Source: Sorghum bicolor (taxonomy: Eukaryota; Streptophyta; Magnoliopsida; Poales; Poaceae). Taken from it: a DNA stretch of 64,000 nucleotides. Both the position numbers and the translations under genes were made by a program. The stretch spans positions 16,298,501 to 16,362,500 of the forward strand of contig NC_012870.2 of assembly GCF_000003195.3 (NCBI RefSeq), written 5' to 3'. Below the pieces are notes generated by a model. It saw only the letters and a list, made by a program, of their open reading frames with translations, was not told the origin of the DNA and made no database searches. Of this stretch, positions 43,791 through 55,901 are shown one piece after another (position 1 is the stretch's first letter; each line of letters begins with the position of its first letter).

Positions 43791-44306
43791 CTAGAGGTCT
43801 ATGATAACTCTGTCTAGCCTGCGAACGTCCTCATCAATATCTACTATAGTCTTGCGACGCTTGGGAGGTGTCTCAAAAGCATTGAGAGCATGCTTCAGGG
43901 CTACCTTTGGAGGGATGAAACGGACTTTGGCTGCTCTAATCCCTTCGAAGTAAGGTCTCTCCTCCTCCGTAGTGTAGCGAATGCTACTGATCTCACTGCT
44001 CCGGTTGGTCTTGACTCCAATGACCCTCTCATTGGGTCTGGGTGGAAGGATCCTTGTGCCGGTTGGCACCTTGATGGTGGTCTTCGTCTTGGATGATGAT
44101 CCCTTGAGGAGTAGGGGTTGTGGCTGTGTGGTGAGAACTGGTTGAGCATGATAGGATTGGGCGGAGCTGCGTTGGCATAATGGCATGGCTTCTAGCTGTC
44201 GCTCTGTGTTGGCCGGGACGAGAGCACGGGCGTCGGGGTCTTCCGCAGGATCCATGTTGAGGTTGAAGGGGACGACTTCCCAATCATCGTGGAACTTCTC
44301 GGCCAT
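43791..44306 (-). CDS. Athila B post-pol ORF, unknown function
   Basis: An intact 171-codon frame begins MAEKFHDDWEVVPFNLNMD and sits between integrase and the 3' LTR, where Athila elements may carry an env-like gene. It has no signal peptide or membrane helix that I can see, so it does not look like an envelope. The centre is Gln/Pro/Ser-rich; the C-terminal part has KTTIKVPTGT, a basic stretch PPKRRK (possible nuclear signal) and an acidic amphipathic end. Uniquely among the retroelement frames here it has no stop. A TATA box at 44402-44395 lies 89 bases upstream, in a context resembling the LTR promoter. Confidence 0.6.
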   Translation of the reverse strand: MAEKFHDDWEVVPFNLNMDPAEDPDARALVPANTERQLEAMPLCQRSSAQSYHAQPVLTTQPQPLLLKGSSSKTKTTIKVPTGTRILPPRPNERVIGVKTNRSSEISSIRYTTEEERPYFEGIRAAKVRFIPPKVALKHALNAFETPPKRRKTIVDIDEDVRRLDRVIIDL

Positions 44307-44394
44307 AGGAGCAGCGAGGGACTAAACAAGCTCTAATTGAAGAAGAAGAGAAGGCTTGGTGGATTGGTGTTTGAAAACTAATGTCAGGGGTCTG

Positions 44395-44402
44395 TTTATA
44401 TA
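44395..44402 (-). promoter_or_regulatory. Internal promoter resembling the Athila LTR U3
   Basis: Minus-strand TATATAAA sits in GGGGTCTGTTTATATAGGGG (plus strand), very like the LTR context GGGGGTCTCCTTATATAGTC at 22171-22190. About 140 bases upstream, two GGGCGCCC-type palindromes (44544-44577) are followed by TCTAGATG, in the same order as in the LTR. Likely drives the ORF at 43791-44306. Confidence 0.6.
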
Positions 44403-44686
44403 GGGGTCAAAAAGTGCCTCTAGGGGTTGTTCTGGTTGCTCCCGTCGATGTACGTGAGAAACTTTCCATCTGAGGGATTATTCAGATTACCATAAGTGTA
44501 TTTTCCATAACAGAGAAAATCGGGACCGAGGGGGAACAGGGGCTGGGCGCCCGCCCACTTGATCAGGGCGCCCGCCCTCTCTCTGGCTCCGCTGCGGGCC
44601 AGCTTCCTCGAGCGTGTTTCTAGATGCAGACTTAATTAGGAAAATATATATATGACCCCAAAACGTCAGACTAAAAAGGTCAGGCT

Positions 44687-45196
44687 CTAATTCTCTATGG
44701 GAAGGAAAAAATGGATTACGTCTATTTCTTCTAAATCTTTATTGGGCTCCAAAAATAATTTCAGACGTTGACCATTTACCTTGAATAACGTACCTTCATC
44801 ATTTTGAAGTGTGATAGCTCTGTGAGATGATGAATTGATTACCTTGAATGGTCCTTCCCATTTGCTCTGGAGTTTTCCATGCCCAAAAAGCTTCACCCTG
44901 GAATTAAAAAGTAATACTTTATCTCCGGGTGTGAACTCCTTCTTGATTCTCTTGTCATGCCACCTTTTGACTCTTTCTTTGTAGATCTTCGAATTGTGAT
45001 ATGCTTTCTCTCGCCATTCTTCCAATTCTGATAGTTGCATTCTTCTATGATCTCCAGCAACATCTAGGTCTATATTCCATCTCCTTATGGCCTAGTGTGC
45101 TTTGAATTCTAGTTCAACAGGTAGGTGGCAAGTCTTCCCGTACACCAATAGGTATGGAGACATTCCAATTGGGGTCTTGTATGCTGTCCGGTATGC
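44687..45196 (-). pseudogene. Athila B integrase C-terminal domain
   Basis: Continuation of integrase after TAG codons near 45196 and 45090 (both TGG in origin, judged by the surrounding frame). It contains RWHDKRIKKEFTPGDKVLLF and KWEGPFKVI, the conserved GPY/F-type module of gypsy integrases. It ends at a stop near 44687. Confidence 0.8.
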
Positions 45197-46050
45197 CTAG
45201 AGTGCATCGGGTAACTTGTCTTTCCATGCCGTTCCAATTTCATTCACTGTCTTCTGAAGAATATTCTTGATTTGCTTCTTGGAAGTCTCTGCTTGGCCAC
45301 TTGTCTGAGGATGGTAGGGAGTAGCGACGTTGTGACGGATTCCATGTTTTGATAGATATTGCTTGAAGCGTTTGTCGATGAAGTGTGCTCCTCCATCACT
45401 TATCACTACTCTGGGGACTCCAAATCTTGTAAATATAATTTCTTCAAACATCCTCTTTGAACTGATGTTGTCGGCATGCTTGCATGGTAGTGCCTCTACC
45501 CACTTGGAGACGTAGTCAACTGACACCAAGATGTACTCACACTTCTTTGATGGAGGAAATGGACCCATATAGTCTATTCCCCAGACATCAAAGAGCTCAA
45601 TTTGAAGGTTGTTGGTGAGTGGCATTGCATCCCTTGTGTTTATGTTTCCATGCCTTTGACATGGCCCACATCTTCTGATATATTGCTTCGTGTATTCATA
45701 CATTGTAGGCCAGTAGAATCCACACTGCCAGATCTTTGAATGTGTACGGAATGCTCCATAGTGACCTCCATATGGTGATGAATGACATCTGTCGATGATC
45801 TTCCATCCTTCCTCGGTGGTCACACATCTCCTGAGTAAGCCATCAGAGCATACTCGGAAGAGGTATGGCTCATCCCATATATGTGAACGACTTTCTTGAA
45901 TAAGCTTCTTCTTGTTTTCTCCTGGTGGTACATACCCTGAAACCATAAAATTAACAATATCTGCATACCAGGGGTCAGACCTGTTAATCCCGTAGAGCAT
46001 GTCGTCCCGGAGTGAATCATTGATGGGGGTTTCCTGTGGACTCTTAAAAT
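45197..46050 (-). pseudogene. Athila B integrase core
   Basis: His-His-Cys-Cys zinc finger ([15 protein letters not shown] to [10 protein letters not shown]) and catalytic DD35E residues ([25 protein letters not shown]). It is in a different register from the RT frame because copy B has two extra bases near 46052 compared with copy A. Confidence 0.87.
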
Positions 46051-47322
46051 ACGTATTTTAGACAAGTGATCAGCAACAGAATTTTCTACTCCCTTTTTAC
46101 CTTTTATTTCTAAGTCAAATTCTTGGAGTAATAAGATCCATCTAATCAGGCAAGGTTTAGCATCTTTTTTAGTGAGCAAATATTTTAGTGCAGCATGATC
46201 AGTATAAACAATTATTTTAGCTCCAACTAAATAAGATCTAAATTTATCAATGGCAAAGACAACAGCCAGAAGCTCTTTTTCAGTGGTTGCATAATCAAGT
46301 TGAGCTCCTGTCAAAGTTTTACTGGCATAAGCAATTGCATGATGCTTCTTATCTTTAGTTTGTCCCAATACTGCCCCCACAGCATAATCACTAGCATCAC
46401 ACATAATTTCAAAAGGCAACGACCAATCAGGGGGTTGAATGATTGGTGCAGAGATGAGTGCTTTCTTTAATAAATTGAAAGATGTTAGGCATGCATCATC
46501 AAATTCGATAGGAGCATCCTTGGCTAGCAAAAGAGTAAGTGGTCTAGCAATGAATGAAAAATCTTTTATGAATCTACGATAAAAACCAGCATGGCCAAGA
46601 AATCTTCGATTTCCTTTTATATTCACAGGTGGAGGTAGTTGTTCAATTACTTCAATTTTAGCTTTGTCTACCTCAATACCTCTTTCAGACACTAGGTGTC
46701 CCAGCACTATTCCTTCCCTAACCATGAAATGACATTTTTCCCAATTAAGGACTAAGTGCTTTTCTTCACATCTTTGCAAAACCTTGTCTAAGTTTTCAAG
46801 ACAACTATCAAAAGTTTTTCCATAAACAGAGAAATCATCCATGAAAACTTCCATAATCTCTTCAATCATATCAGAAAATATAGACATCATGCATCTTTGA
46901 AAAGAAGCTGGTGCATTACATAACCCAAAAGACATTCTACGGTAAGCATAAGTTCCATACGGGCATGTAAAAGTGGTTTTGCTTTGATCATCAGGATGGA
47001 TCGGGATCTGATGATACCCTGAATATCCATCTAAGAAACAGAAGCACGAATGGTTCGCTAATCGCTCTAGCATCTCATCTATGAAAGGTAAAGGAAAATG
47101 ATCCTTTCTCGTGGCTTTGTTTAGTTTTCTATAGTCTATGCACATCCGCCATCCTGTGACGGTGCGTTGCGGAATTAGCTCGTTCTTTTCATTCATAATA
47201 ACAGTCATGCCTTCCTTTTTAGGCACAACTTGAACTGGGCTCACCCACTCACTATGCGGCACAGGATATATAATCCCTGCATGCAGCAACTTTATAACTT
47301 CCTTTTTAACTACCTCTCTCAT
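45820..47322 (-). pseudogene. Athila B reverse transcriptase and RNase H
   Basis: A 500-codon frame: [32 protein letters not shown] and FMDDFSVYG (catalytic), then RNase H with [26 protein letters not shown] and [11 protein letters not shown]. The last ~70 codons are out of frame because of the 46052 shift. The upstream protease part is separated by TGA 47350-47352, at the same place as in copy A. Confidence 0.9.
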
Positions 47323-47349
47323 AGTATTGTTAAGTCTACGTTGGGGTTC

Positions 47350-48090
47350 TCAAGAAGGTGAAACAGAAGGACCAGTCGGAATACGATGGGTAAAAATCAT
47401 AGGACTGATTCCTGTAAGATCTTGGAGTGAGTAGCCGAAAACAGAGTGATGTTTCTCAAGAATGGTCATTAATCGCAGAGTTTGCTCCTGAGTGAGTTTA
47501 TCACTAATGATCACAGGAAACTCTAGATTATTGTTTAGGAAAGCATAGATAAGACCAGGTGGTAAAGTTTTAAGCTCTATGGGAAGTCTAGGTGTTTCTG
47601 CAAACTCATCTAAGGGTTCAGGTTCAGAAGGTTTAGCTTCTTCTTCTGTGACGAAAGGAGCTTCGTCTTCTAAGTCTGGTTTTTCTAAAAGCTCTAGAGA
47701 TGCAGCCTTTACCTCCTCCATAGGATTAGCCAAAAGATATGACTCGGCCTTATTGTTTAAGGAGTGTGAAATTGTTATGGGAAATTTAAAGGTTTTTCCA
47801 AAAGAAATGTGTAGCTTTCCAGTATGACCTTCATAAAGGAGTCTTCTAAAAGGTTGTCTTATCAATAGGTCGAAGTCCCATGTATCAAAGATATAGAAGT
47901 TCAAATGAACCATGGAGCCTTCCACCGTAAGAGGTAGGACATTAATAATTCCAAGACTGGGGACAAATCGTCCCGAAGATTCCTTTATGACCTTTGTTGT
48001 GGGGGTTAAGAACAAGTTTTTAAATAGTTTAAGTGCAAAAGATTCAGACATGATGTTGATCCCCACAACAGGATTATAGAGAGCATTAAA
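47350..48090 (-). pseudogene. Athila B protease-like domain
   Basis: Follows the gag frame after a stop near 48091 (CGA to TGA against copy A). It carries the retropepsin-like end WDFDLLIRQPF, where copy A has Gly instead of Arg. As in copy A, NPVVGINIMS stands where the catalytic Asp motif is expected. Confidence 0.72.
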
Positions 48091-49080
48091 TCAATCAGAA
48101 TTATAAGCACAGCGTATAGTTATAGAGGGTGTGTCCAAACGGATCACATTAGAGGAAAGCTCTGATTCCTCCAACCACTCGCTACTCATGACTGAGATAA
48201 GCTCTCTTAATTGATATTCACTTGGCAAATAAATGCTAAACTGGCCGTTTTGGGGTTTGTCAATAGAATGGTAGTTTGAAATGTTTCCAAAATCGGCAAA
48301 AAGATCAGATTCTATATCCAGCATGAAGTCTGGTGGTGGAATTTCTTCCTTTTGTGGCTCAGAACCTGGGATAGCTAAAGTAGATGAAGAATTTGGCAGA
48401 GTGTCTACTTCGGCTTCATTGGTTTCATCATGAAGGGTATTATCTATCTCAGCTTCTAGGATTCTATCTAAGATCACTCTAGCTTCATCAGTAGGGATGC
48501 GAAAGAAAGAACCTCTAGACATTGTATGTAGCATTTGTTTATGATCTTTCTGAAGACCTCGAAAAAAGTGAAATAAAAGAACAGGGTCTTCAAGATTAAG
48601 GTTTGGACCAGATTCTAAAAGATCAGAAAAACATTTCCAGGATTTTCCCAAAGTTTCATTATCTTTTTGTTTAAAAGATAGGACTTCGAGTCTAAGGTCG
48701 CCGATACAGTCGAGGGAATAAAAATCTAGACAAAAGTTGGCTCGTAAAACTCCCCATTCACCTCGTTGTTGACTTACCTTCTGACTGTACCATTGTCTAG
48801 CTTCTCCCCTTAAAGAAAAAGGAAAAAGCTTCCAACATAAAGTTTTATCAGAAATGCCTTCAATGCGAAGACAATCACATGTTTGCTCAAAATCTCTAAT
48901 ACGAAGGTAAGGGTTTTCGTCTTCCTTTCCCGAAAAAGATAGGTTTTGAATCATGGCAATCAACCTAGAACTTAACTTATACTGGGATGTTTGGATAGGC
49001 TGTGATGACTCCCATGGTAAAAGGTCATTTTCCGAAGGTGTTGCAAATTGGTAGATTGATTTAGAATCTTGGTTTTCCAT
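48091..49080 (-). pseudogene. Athila B gag
   Basis: ATG at 49080-49078 (MENQDSKS); 330 codons with DFEQTCDCLRI, FPFSLRGEARQWY, SLDCIGDLRLEVLSFKQ and DPVLLFHFFRGLQ, the Athila gag domain, then an acidic linker. This is the longest gag of the two Athila copies; it stops at TGA near 48091. The open frame extends upstream into the leader, but 49080 agrees with copy A. Confidence 0.86.
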
Positions 49081-49189
49081 AAGGTAAGAGTAAAGAAAAT
49101 AAATACAGAATATAAAACATAAGAAAAGATAAAAGTATAGATACAAGCTAGTAGTAAGACTCAAGGTTATCTCAGCAAACCGTCTTTCT

Positions 49190-49207
49190 CCCCGGCAACG
49201 GTGCCAG
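49190..49207 (-). promoter_or_regulatory. Primer binding site of Athila B
   Basis: Minus-strand TGGCACCGTTGCCGGGG, a one-base variant of the tRNA-Asp primer site seen in copy A, lies next to the LTR end at 49215. Confidence 0.85.
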
Positions 49208-49214
49208 AAATGCT

Positions 49215-50423
49215 TGTTGATATTTGGGAACGCAATAAGGAATTGATCCGCAAGCGCACAGATATCGGTGAGCACTTCACCCGGGAGGTTATCCAGAGTA
49301 TCGTATTTATTTTTTTACCACTAGGAGAAAGAGTGCATCTGACTAACCTGGTCTATTACTACTAACCCTTTAGGTAACAAAGAATGTTTCTCGATGTGAG
49401 TGATAAATAGAGAAGACTACAACCGTAATCTCCTTCTAACCTTGGTAAGGATGATCTACTGTTCTATTGGGGAGGTTAATGGAATCTAGACACCACAGAG
49501 GATGTTCAACCCGCACCTATAAACCCTATCCTTCCTGCTAACGAGATATGGTCTTCAAAGGTAACTCAGAAATGTCACGTTCCTCGCTACTACCACGGTC
49601 CAGCTAGTCAGGGAATATCTATGAGTATCCTAGCCTAAACACCACGTCTATGCTAGAGATGATTACTCTAAACTCTACGCGAAGAGATTAAAGTAAACTC
49701 ATAAACCAAAAGAAAAATAAAACAAGAACTTACTAGAATTTAGAAGTCGAAATACTGAAGAATCCTAGGAGCAAGCTTCGGGTTAGGAGAACTTGATCCC
49801 ACAGGTACAAACTCGGAGTAGACACCGACAGGCCGGGCTTCCTCCGATCTACACCTCCACTCTATCTCTCTCAATCTAGTAGAAACTAGAAGATCTATTT
49901 CTACTCACATTGGTTGCTAAGCCTAAAAAAGAAATTTTATTTAGAGGAGAGGTTTTCCTTCGAGGGCTCCTCTCAACTCTATGATGAACTTGTCTCCTCC
50001 AGGGGCTAGGGGGTCTGGTTTTATAGTCCCCTCAAGTGAACGTGAGCCGTTGGATCAAACCGACATTGATTGGACGGTTATCCTTGATCCTTTAGGTCGG
50101 TGGAGCGTCGTCCGCGAAAAGAGTCCCGAACCAAGTCCACGAGGGGGCGGGCGCCCAAGTCAACTGGGCAGGCGCCCAGTGCCTGGCCCCGTTCGGCCTC
50201 TGCTTCCTTCCCGTGGCTTCTGGAGTCTTCTAGATGGTAGAAAATTGCGCGGTGCGTTGATATCTCTATGTAATCTCGACATGTGGGCCTTTCTTCCTTA
50301 TTTCCTGATAACCCCCTGCAGAAACAGATAAACAACAAAACTCGTGGAATTCTATCAGATTAAACCCTAATTCTAGGTGTTGTTTGCATATTGGTCCTTT
50401 CTCTTGTTTATTTGATAATTAAA
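49215..50423 (-). repeat. 5' LTR of Athila B
   Basis: Runs from ATATCAACA (49215, minus-strand 3' end) toward U3. The last ~23 bases are displaced by CACTA at 50424. TATA box TATAAAA at 50025-50019 (minus) and paired GGGCGCCC-like palindromes at about 50147-50180. Confidence 0.92.
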
Positions 50424-51301
50424 CACTACTAGAAATGTGTTCATCAATGACGAATCACTAATGACGCTTACTATTTTCGTCACAGAACTAGGTCATTCGA
50501 TGACGAAATTAGTAGCTTCGTCATGGTTTATAAGTGACGGAGCTTTGGCACGAAGGACAGTGACGAAAATGTAAACAACGTCACTGATCATCAAAACTAA
50601 ATCATCATAGATTGTCTGGCCAGTGTCACCACCTTGAGGAGGAGGGGTTGTGGTCCCACTAGTGGGTTCCATGTTCATGACGTGGCGCCTTGGTCCCACC
50701 TTTGTGTGCCATGACGTTGACACAGGCGCCACGGTCCCACCAGCGGGTCCTACACCCTAGTGATGTGGCGCCACGGTCCCGTCGGCGGGTCCCACAATCA
50801 TGAGGTGGGGCATGGTCCCACCAACGGGTTCCACCCGTCATGACGTAGCGCCGTGGTTCCACCGTGGTCCAATTGGCGGGTCCCACCCTGTTGACGTGGC
50901 AATAGGATCCTAGGCGTGGTCCTGCTAGTGGGCCCCACATCTGATGTGGCCATGCGGGGCTGAATCTGGTGCGTGGAGTTCCCCCTTTGTTTTTTATTTT
51001 ATTTGGCAAAAAAACATGCTCAATAGGAGCTTGGATCCCACAACCTCTTGCTATGGGCACAAGTGACTCACCACTAGACCACTCACATGTTTGTGTTGTA
51101 GACTTGTATGTTGCTTTATTTATTTAGTTATTAAACCCAACTCTACCTTTTTTATTTCCCAAAAAAATTAAAAAACCCTCTGGTGTGGTCCTGCTAGTGG
51201 GCCCCACGTCTGCTGCGCGAAGTTTCCCCTTTGATTTTTATTTTATTTGGCAAAAAAACATGCTCCATGGGAGCTTGGATCCCACAACCTGTTGCTGTGG
51301 G
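50424..51301 (+). mobile_element. CACTA transposon, copy 2 (left end only)
   Basis: Nearly identical to 125-980 of copy 1, from CACTACTAGAAATGTG on. It includes the subterminal array and the first part of the 270-bp duplication. It is interrupted at GTTGCTGTGGG by the Tekay LTR; the remainder should lie beyond position 64000. Confidence 0.88.
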
Positions 51302-54300
51302 TGTAACACCCCAGTGTTATGGTTGCATTAATCATGTGCATAGCATGAGCATCATCATCTACTCAAAGCATATCATGATCATCATCTATCTTGAGCCATG
51401 TCATTCTATGCAAATAAGTGATCTAAATTGCTTAAATAGGCTTTCTATGCTTATGTTTGAGTGAACCATGCTTGTGTTTGTGCTCTGTGCCTTGGTAATT
51501 AGTTTATCTATGCTTAACTTAACCTTGGGAACAATGTTCATGTTGATCACTTCTCCAAAATAATCACTTAAGTCATACTTATGCTAATGGGCCCTAGAAT
51601 CCTCTTTTCCTTAGGCTTTTAAAAAGTGTTTCATAAAACATTTGCATATCAAAACTTTCTATAGAAAAGTTGTAGCACATTTTATAAGGAACAAAAGTTG
51701 TTTTATGGCCATCTCATGAAAATGATCACAAATAGCTCAAAATTGACCCACAAGGCAGATTTGGGGTTGTTTCCAACACTTAGGAAATTTTCTAAGTCCT
51801 GGAACGAAACCAGTTTGCTTGATCGATTTTGAAAACTCCATATCTTTTAATCCAGGCCGATCTGGCTTTTGCTCTAGTTGACAATGTTGTAGAACTCGAT
51901 TGGAACTCCAACTTTGTCAACTACACCATCTCCTAACTCGCTCTGGTTTGGAAGTTATTCATCGCTCAAGTCACTCTGTCAGACCCAGATCGCGTCGCTT
52001 GATTCAGAGAGGAGCTCGCCGTCGGGAATGTCCAGAGCGCCACCTGTCCGCCAGATGGCGCCCGTACGCCGGCGATGGCCCCGCTCGTCAGCTCCCAGCG
52101 CGCGCATGTCATCCACGGCGACGCCTTGAGCGGAGTGGATGCCTTGATTCAGAGAGGAGCTCGCCTCTCTGCCTCGCCTCTCTCGCCAGAAGAGCACCCG
52201 CAGCGAGCTCACCGTCGCGAGCTCACTCCGGCGAGCTCGTGTGCGCTCCTTGCTACGTCTCAGTCCACCAAACTTCACCCACAGCTCCGCAGTGAGCCGC
52301 TCTTCACTCTCCACCCTCTAGCTCGCCGCGAAACCCACCGGTGAGCCGCCATTTCCTTCTTCCCCCAAATCGGGTCGCCGTGGTCATCTTTTCCGGCGAG
52401 CTCAATGCTGGGCTCCTTAGGGCCTCTCGTCTCCTTTGGTTAGGTTCTAGAGGTAGCTTAGGTTCTTAGCTAGTGGTTGCACCTCTCGGGGAACGCTCTA
52501 CCGAACCCACCGTCGCCGGACACGATGCGCAGCGCCGCCGTATTCCGCCGGAGTTGGGGTCTCTCGTGGCCAGCGTGTTCCACGACGTTTCAAGCCAAGC
52601 CGCTTACCTAGGAAGCTTCACCGTAGTCCGTTGATGCTGTAGGAGGCCTTAGGTCGCGCTCTACCGGCCTGAGTGCTCCGGCGTAACGCCGAGCACCTCC
52701 GCCGAGCCGCCATGATCGACGACGAGCCCCTTCCGGTGGCTCCGCCGTGGGGAAAAGGGCATCAATCGAGTCGCTAGAGTCTGGGGATCACGTTGGTGCC
52801 CTTAGTTTGGCCGGAGACCTCGCCGTCGCGGAGAAATCGCCGGCGAGAGTCGCCTCGGCCGTGAGGGAGAAGAACCTGACATGCAGGGCCCGCTGTCAGT
52901 GTCACCTCCCTTCCCTCCTTTTCTTTTATTCAAATCTGGATTTTTGGCTTTCTTGCAAAAATCATATCTCCTGTTTTCGAGATCCAAAAATGGTGAAACC
53001 AATTTTGTGGTATTCCTTGAGATGGCTAGTTTTTAATAAAAATATAAAATGAACCATGTTTTCTGGAAAAATATTTATTAAGGATTTAATCTTGTTATTC
53101 ATGAGTAAACTCATATCTTTTTTTATACTGTTTAGTTTGCTCTGAAAAATTTTATGGTAGTCTCTGTGTGATACTAGAATGCTATGATAAATATTTCATG
53201 ATTTTTGGAGTACTGCAGCTTTGTTATGTAATTTATGATTGAAATTTGGCTTGTTTCTTTAATCAAATTATGTAAAATAATTGGTGTTTATGCTGGTGCT
53301 CTATTTTGGTGGTAAACTTGTTTATGGCATTCATAATATGTAAATAATCTAAAATCTGTTGTTTGACACTATATAAGTCATGTTTCTAAATTTATGAAAT
53401 AAACACCTTGTCACATGTTAAATGCATATCTTTAATTTGGTATGTGCAATTGCTCTGAAATTTTTATGGTGATTCCTTGATGCTACACTTGTGCCTCTGT
53501 AATTTTTGTAGATTTTTCTGAGCACCTTGATCAGTATCTTGTAATTATGCTCCTTTCTAGAATTAATTAATAAATGCCTTGTTAAGTAAATGTTTGAGGG
53601 TGATCATCTGATGTTCTGGTAACCTTGTGATATGCTTGTGCTCATAAGCCATGTGGTTGGCATGGTTTATGTTTTGGTTGTGTCATCAAATAATTAATTA
53701 AAGGGTTAAAGGATGTTCTGGACAGCAAGGGAGTAATTTAACTTTTGCTTGATGATAACTTGGTTTTCTGGGAAACTTGTCTAAATAAAAGTTGTTGTAA
53801 ACTTAATGAACTAGCTGTGATTTAAATTTGGGATCATTTGGTCCAGTAGTTTTGAAGTTATGATCTTTCCAAGTGGGGTTCCAGAAATAGGTGTTTTCTG
53901 TTTTTCTGGAACAGAACCGGGAACTTTGTTTAAATGACTTGTTTAATGTATGAATCTGGCTGTAATGTTTAAAGATGAATTGTAGACAATTTCATAAGCT
54001 TTCCAAAATGTCCTCCCTCATGTTTGTTGGATCTGCCTAGCACTAGTTATGATCTGTTTACTGAGCTATTTCTGTTATATGTTGCTTGCTGTTATAGTCT
54101 ATCATGATAGGTTTTGGGGCTAAGTTAACTTGTTAACTTGTGTGAACTTGTTATAACTATTGCTCTGTAAATGAGTGTCCAGTGAGTCCATTATGTTATC
54201 AAGCATTCATCTTTTAGCATGTACACCTTCTTATTCCTCGAGCATGCAATAGGTGCATCGGACGCGACAGCCTCCTTCGAGCTGCAAGTGAACCCCGAAG

Positions 54301-55900
54301 GCCAGGAGGGCAGCCAGGAGGTGGAGGTCCAGCAAGTCGGACTCGAGGAGCCCGAAGAAGAAGTTGAGTGCCCGAGTCACGAGCCAGCCTCGTTCGTGAA
54401 AGGCAAGCCCCGGAGCATTTTAAGCCTCCCTTTACTTTTGCAAATTTATTTAATATGTTATATCTATTGCTACATTAAGTATAGGAGTTGTGATGAAACC
54501 CTTGCTGCATTTTACTCCATCCTTGTCCAGATAACTCACCACACCCTGGTTGTAGAGTTAGGATCGAATAGCAGCTTAGCCATGCTTAATCGGTAGAAGT
54601 CGGGTGATTTCCTGTCACCAGCGAGATATAGGGTTGTGTCGGATCACGATGGTCTATATGTGCTATCGTGGATGAAACCTGATTAATTTGACTTAAGTCG
54701 GGTGGAGTTTTGTAAGGTTGTAGTAACTCCGTCTGTGGCAGCTAAGGACCGACCGTTGTACGTCCTCTTGTCATGTTGAACGCATCCCTAACACTTAGTT
54801 GGCCGGATAACTCGTTCCGACCGTGAAGCCGAGTAGTATGACTCAGGCCAGAAGACCGGCAAGTATAAAGTGCGCACTACCGGAGGAAGTGCGGTGTGTG
54901 GGGGACCATTGGCGTAAGCCCAAAGGCAGGTGAGTTAAAATTCCTGACCTCCCTGGCAGAGTGGTAGCCCTGGGAGTGCGGCGCTGATCGGAGCCGCGAT
55001 TCCTGAGTTGTACCAAAGGTGACCCGTTGGCTCTCCGACGGGGGATGCTTGGGTGAGTGCTAGGAACACACCTCCAGCTGGATAGGAATTCGATTCGAAT
55101 CGCCGTCTCTCCCGGTTAGTGAGAACTTGACAGAGCAGCGGCAAACGTAGCATTCACTAATGAACTTGGTTCATGATAATGATGATAGCAAAGAAGAACA
55201 TATGATGAATTTGATATGGTTATTATTGTTTGTAATAATCAAGTGATGTGTTGTAGTACAGGTGCTAATCTAGTGGTAGGCTGATGATGAATAAATATGA
55301 TGCTCTCAAAATAATTTAGTTTTAGTGAAAGCTTTTGGCAAACGATGAGTCAACCAGCTCCACTTGATATTAGCCTTGCATGATCCTTGGTGTCTTTTAT
55401 GTTTTACTAGACGGGTAAGTCTAGCTGAGTACAATCTCGTACTCAGGGTTTATTCCCACCTGTTGCAGATGACATCTTTTATGACGGTTTCTGCAAGACC
55501 TGTCTCCATCCCGCTAGGGATGAGGACTAACCGTTGGGCGCGGTTCTCTAACAACCTCGTACCTGATGCTTTTGGAAGGATGATGTAGACTCTGGCAGTA
55601 ACTCGAACTTAAGAACTGATTTTGGAAAGTGTGTGTGTAACTATTTTGCTTCCGCTACTTCAAACAAGTGTTGTAATAACTTAATACTCCGATGTGGTGC
55701 CGCTTCGACAACAATGAATGACTTTGTAACATTCGCTGTGTTGTGCTGAATTATTACGATCTTGGTTTGTTGCAAGTTGGTTTGAAGTCCATCGTGATTT
55801 CAATTGACTACCGGGATTATATGGGCTCAAGTTTGGAAACTTGATTGCTTGTCGATCGTTTCTACACTTGAACTCTTATAATTTGGTCGGTTCTGTGACA
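51302..55900 (+). repeat. 5' LTR of the Tekay element
   Basis: 4,599 bp, from TGTAACACC to TTCTGTGACA. A CpG-rich block (about 51960-52900) looks like a promoter island; within it CCCACCG|GTGAGCC (near 52338) is a strong splice-donor candidate. 53000-54200 is AT-rich with no gene. 54250-54415 is a GC-rich, Glu-rich coding-like block. The 3' LTR matches from 62572 to the window end with few differences. Confidence 0.92.
54219..54596 (+). other. Acidic open frame inside the Tekay LTR
   Basis: An open frame of 125 codons whose GC-rich part (54250-54415) encodes a Glu/Gln/Pro-rich stretch. It stands out from the AT-rich surroundings. It may be a leader exon or a chance frame; no family is recognised. 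Confidence 0.25.
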
Positions 55901-55901
55901 G

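Noticed and set aside
42374..44306. Env-like gene of Athila B
   Set aside because: The position is right, but the only frame lacks signal peptide, cysteine pattern and membrane anchor, so it is listed as unknown.
51900..52344. Several overlapping open frames (70-130 codons) in the Tekay LTR
   Set aside because: They lie in a CpG-rich block open in many frames at once. The 3' LTR copy has different frame lengths, so composition, not coding, explains them.
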